From Steinernema hermaphroditum (taxonomy: Eukaryota > Nematoda > Chromadorea > Rhabditida > Steinernematidae), in the NCBI GenBank assembly GCA_030435675.1, contig CM059625.1, positions 17,608,001-17,672,000 of the forward strand: DNA of 64,000 nucleotides. The letters are read 5' to 3'. The translations under genes were made by a program, and so were the position numbers. This document shows, in pieces, positions 60,301-64,000 of the stretch. Under the pieces are notes generated by a model that saw nothing but the letters and a program-made list of their open reading frames with translations, was not told the origin of the DNA and did no database searches. Each line of letters starts with the position of its first letter. Positions within the stretch are counted from its first letter, which is position 1.

Positions 60301-63300
60301 TAAAAATACGCACATATTTTAAGCAGCTGCAAAAACAGTCAGCGTGAATGAAATGGGCCGCTCCAAAGCGCAGGAAGTTATTTCGGAAGCGCAATAAACA
60401 TACGGATGCGTGGAAAAAAAGAGGGAATAAAGGACCGTTCGGGACTTATGACCGAGTGCACCGCAAAGTCAAGTGACTTAGAAGCGCATGCGTGATTTCG
60501 ACAAGTTATAATGAGCATAAGAAGTTCGCGGCTTCCCTGGTACGCGGAACCGCTGTTAAATTTAGTCTTTGATTTGCAAGAATGTGTGCGTCCTCTGCAA
60601 CGAGCGTGTAGACAGACACTCGCTGATTGGCGCGCTTTATATGAAAGGCAGACGTCAATGCAAAGTTAATCTTCCATTGAGTAACAATGCGCGGAATCGG
60701 GATGATGAGTAGTGTTTATCAACGGACATGAATCGAGAAAAGTGCACAAAAAATTAGGAGCACCTTCGTGACCAATTGTTTCGAAATGTTTGACAGCTAA
60801 GTAGACTCGCAACATTTTGATCTTTAATTTCTTAATCAGACGATACCATATTTGTGAATAAACGACTTCACAAGTCTACCCTGGAACATTGAAATATTTT
60901 CTTCTACTTGGAAAATTTTAAGGCAGGACGAAGCAAGTTGTTGCACCATGTGCATAACATCACCGTGGCTCAACTTTTTAACAAACCTGGAAACCAGTAG
61001 ATAAAAACAAGAAGCTGGGAGATTCAAAACGAAATGTAAATTTAGTGAATGAAATATGTTGTCAAGCTATAAGCGAGAATCAGTAGTGCAAAATTGCGGT
61101 GTTGCGTGCCTTTATGAATGAATTTCAGTCTCGATCGCCCGCCTGCCGGATATAACGAATCACTCGACAAGAAGATCTCATCACTGGGCCAGCGCAATTG
61201 ATAGAGGTGAGGAGCAGGAACTGAAGAAGAAGAGCCAGTGCCTCTCACTTTTCGATACAACAGTTGTTTACACTATTGCCAATGGTCGAAAGGGGAATCG
61301 AAGTTACGGCGGGAGTGGCGCTTGATTAAGTTGTCGTCCTTCTACACATCCCTATTCACTCTTTGAAAGCTTCATTTGTAAATTTGGACTTGCTAAAGTG
61401 CTGTGACCAAAACAGCAAACCTCAAATTCCCGGAATCGAAACATACAAATTGATGTTGCCTAATGCTATATCAAACGGTCGCGGCGCTTAGAATATTTGA
61501 AAATATAGCAGTTGAAATAGAAATGAACTGATTACTTCTGGCAGAACAGAAAATGCAATAAGTGAGTAGCGTCATGATTACCGCTTCTATAGTATTTTGT
61601 AACTTTGTATAACGGACATTGCCCATAAAAGTCCATTTCTCAATCTAAGAAGCAAACTGTCCACATGCGTGAGATGCACTTTAATAACTAAAACCGCAGC
61701 CACGTTAAATTCCAGCAATTCAGCGTAAAACGCACCCTTTTCCCCGAAGGGTGCCGAAATGAGAAACACTGCACATGTAATTTACGTATCATCTGTTGTG
61801 GGTGCCTCTCTAATCCCGCCATTTTGCCTTCCTCCCTTTCTCGTTTGTCAAGAATACCGGCCAACGACAATCAATACAAGTTGTTGAGGGCTTTGGCGCT
61901 CCGAAGAGGAACTCTTCGAACCGCGTTCATGTTTTATTTAGGAGGAAATTGCGTGCGAACACATAAAAACAAGAAATAAAGCACACATCACGACGACTGC
62001 GCCAACTATTTAACAGTGTATTTGCCATTTTCATTAAACAAGTAGTGAAAAGTTTAGAAAATGAGTACATTAAGGGCATTTCCTGTTTCTATGCAAAATT
62101 TCTATGAAATTCTAAATGATGAAAATCTGGAGGCCCAAAGCCAGTGGCATCGTGTCCATTAGAAGGAAGTGTTGTAATAACATCCGGTGTATCTGTGGCG
62201 TAGAATGCATAACCATTCTCGGAATGCAACCCAATTTTTGCCTTTAGATAAAAGCGTGTCGTCAAACATGTTGTTTCCGCATAAGAATAGAATGAACGTA
62301 AAAAGGGAATAGCATGGACAAACAATAGAATTAGCGGGATTACGCGAACAGACGGCAGAAAATGGTTGTTTGTCGACAATATGACCGTACAACGCAGCCA
62401 AAAAATGAAAATAATAGTGAGGAGGACAATACGTAATATATATTTGCCGAAATCTCTGTGAGAATAATAAGTAATTTCTTAAGAGTTTTAGCAACTGCAA
62501 AGACGTAAGAGAGAAACACGTAACCGAAGAATGACAATAAACGTTTTTTAACCAAAAATAACGTAGGCCAATATTTAAGTTTTCACTTAAACAGTAATAC
62601 ATATTAGCTCCGGTCTGGGCAAAAACAAAAACCGAACACGTTTTAAATACACACTAAGCCCAACATCTAGGGAAGAATCCATGGTGATACATTATATTCA
62701 CCTAGTTCACTAAATAGCACAGAATTTCTTTTGATGAACATTAATCATTCTCAGGTGAGCTCCTCAAGAGGCGGATATTTTAATGTCTCCAGAACGTAAC
62801 AGTTGGCGTTCTGGAAGAGAGGAATTGACTCTTGAGTGACAACAGCGCATCAAAAAGTGAAGGTTCTATTCTAATTGTCGTCGGTTGCATATTTTTTCGC
62901 ATATCAACAATCGCTGCGGTGAGTTGACAGATGCGGCTCATCGTCATGCGTAAAAATGTAAGATATTAATAGCAGCAGCAAGGAGTGTCTCTTGAGAAAT
63001 TTGCGAAGTGTAAACTGTGAATGTAGCCAATCAGTGCATTTTTGCTTACATAGTTGCCGAGTGGACAGACAGTCAATAAATCCAATACAATGTGCTGAAT
63101 GAAAAGGAAACAATAGTGCTACAAATTCGTCAAGAAGGGAGGCCTTCTGGACAAAGATTAGCGTAAAGGCCAGATGTTCTATAGACAGATTAGTCGTGTA
63201 TACATAAGTATAACACATTTTGTGGAATGTCAGAATGTCATTAGCTGTCGTCATTCCGGACGTACTTTCTTCCAACTAGAGTTAGCATGTGCACTTTTGT

Positions 63301-64000
63301 AGATCAAGTATGATATACTATGTTCGCTGTTACAGATACCAAGACAGAGACTGCGGATCAACACTAATTGACCTACCTGTCACTTAAACCCTGTTATCAC
63401 CTAAAAAACCATGTCAGCGGATACATTCTTATAACAAAAAGAGTGCTTACAACTATACCACACAGATAACGCGTAAACATTCAATATATAATATCGCCAA
63501 TTTGCTTTCAGCTAGAGCCAATATCGTGTATGTATCCGAGAGAAATCACTGAATAGGAAGGCTGGTAACCAGCTGTCGGAAGGGTTTGGCCATTGTCGGA
63601 CATCGGAATTTCAGCTTCGTTCTTATCTCACTACTTAGTTGTAGGGTCTACTACATTTTTTGTTTTGTTGCGACATAAAAGACAATAGAATCTGAAGTTG
63701 TTGGTTGCGAGACGGGAAAAAATAACTTCATGAAGGAAGACATAAAATTGGAAAGAAGAGAGTGAGCTGATTTTGAGCGAAAACATTGGGCCGAGAAAAA
63801 TCCAATCTATCCAACTTTGGCTATTAAGCTAATTTTCGTTAGTTTGCTCGTGTTTTTATAGATCGTATTTGAGATTGACCATCTGGTGCGCGGACAAACG
63901 ATTCAGCATATCCTGTTAATTTGCTATTGGCGTCCAGCTTGGTATTGAACGTCGAAAGCACATAAGATCTTTGGTCTGTATTCACTTCTTAATATGCTCG
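54346..64000. other. Gene-poor AT-rich right end
   Basis: Almost 10 kb in which I can support no gene. The only coding-looking open frame is at 54522-54830 (minus, 102 aa, GC-richer than its surroundings), with no family match, start context or splice partner that I recognise. Short exon-like pieces flanked by splice dinucleotides occur on the minus strand at 60986-60880 and 60104-60048, but they do not join into a model. The rest is AT-rich, without tandem arrays, RNA genes or transposon proteins that I could see. It may be a large intron or an intergenic desert. Confidence 0.4.

Noticed and set aside
60048..60986. Exon-like pieces (FVKKLSHGDVMHMVQQLASS and QWYRDRIAEVQ) flanked by splice dinucleotides, minus strand
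   Set aside because: They look coding but could not be joined in phase or tied to a family, and alternative frames are also open; kept only as a hint for RNA evidence.
62089..62602. Overlapping hydrophobic minus-strand frames up to 147 aa
   Set aside because: AT-rich DNA read as Phe, Leu and Tyr gives apparent membrane helices; three frames overlap and none has coherent splicing.

Overview
The window is eukaryotic nuclear DNA, and the genes look nematode. Genes are split by GT-AG introns that are mostly only 41-60 nt long, and the recognisable products are animal neuronal, autophagy and stress genes. Small introns, moderate GC and receptors resembling nematode FMRFamide-like types suggest a clade I worm such as Trichuris. 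That placement is inference; the sequence alone does not prove the species.

Layout from left to right: a tentative small minus-strand gene (50-488); a Beclin 1 gene (2181-4972, +); a CNC-type bZIP factor of the Nrf1/SKN-1A kind with an ER-anchor segment (5160-8343, +), whose third intron holds a complete antisense C-type lectin gene (5850-6497, -); a small single-pass membrane protein with a PPxY tail (9535-10037, -, 5' end unresolved). About 8 kb without a firm gene follows. Next come a Shal/Kv4 potassium channel (17953-23233, +), an atypical calpain (25248-28131, +), an unrecognised 144-aa gene on the minus strand (28261-29024), a queuosine-salvage QNG1 gene (30431-32145, -) head-to-head with an NCOA4-like gene (32923-34991, +), a peptide-type GPCR (39986-43755, +), a cyclic-nucleotide-gated channel (45460-48445, -) and an FMRFamide-receptor-like GPCR (49433-51617, -). 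The last 12 kb has no gene I can support. It does hold a GC-rich compound repeat array (53.7-54.1 kb) and, beside it, a decayed tRNA-like element with Pol III boxes and a hairpin.

The genes do not form one pathway, but there are themes. Beclin 1 and NCOA4 both belong to autophagy (vesicle nucleation and ferritin delivery). The CNC bZIP is a proteostasis/oxidative-stress regulator. Shal, the CNG channel and the two GPCRs are neuronal excitability or sensory genes. Gene models were built by hand from splice sites and family conservation, and every main model closes to an exact multiple of three. The most unusual features are the lectin gene filling an intron on the opposite strand, several ultrashort stop-free introns of length divisible by three that sit in conserved domains, and the repeat/tRNA-like cluster near 54 kb.
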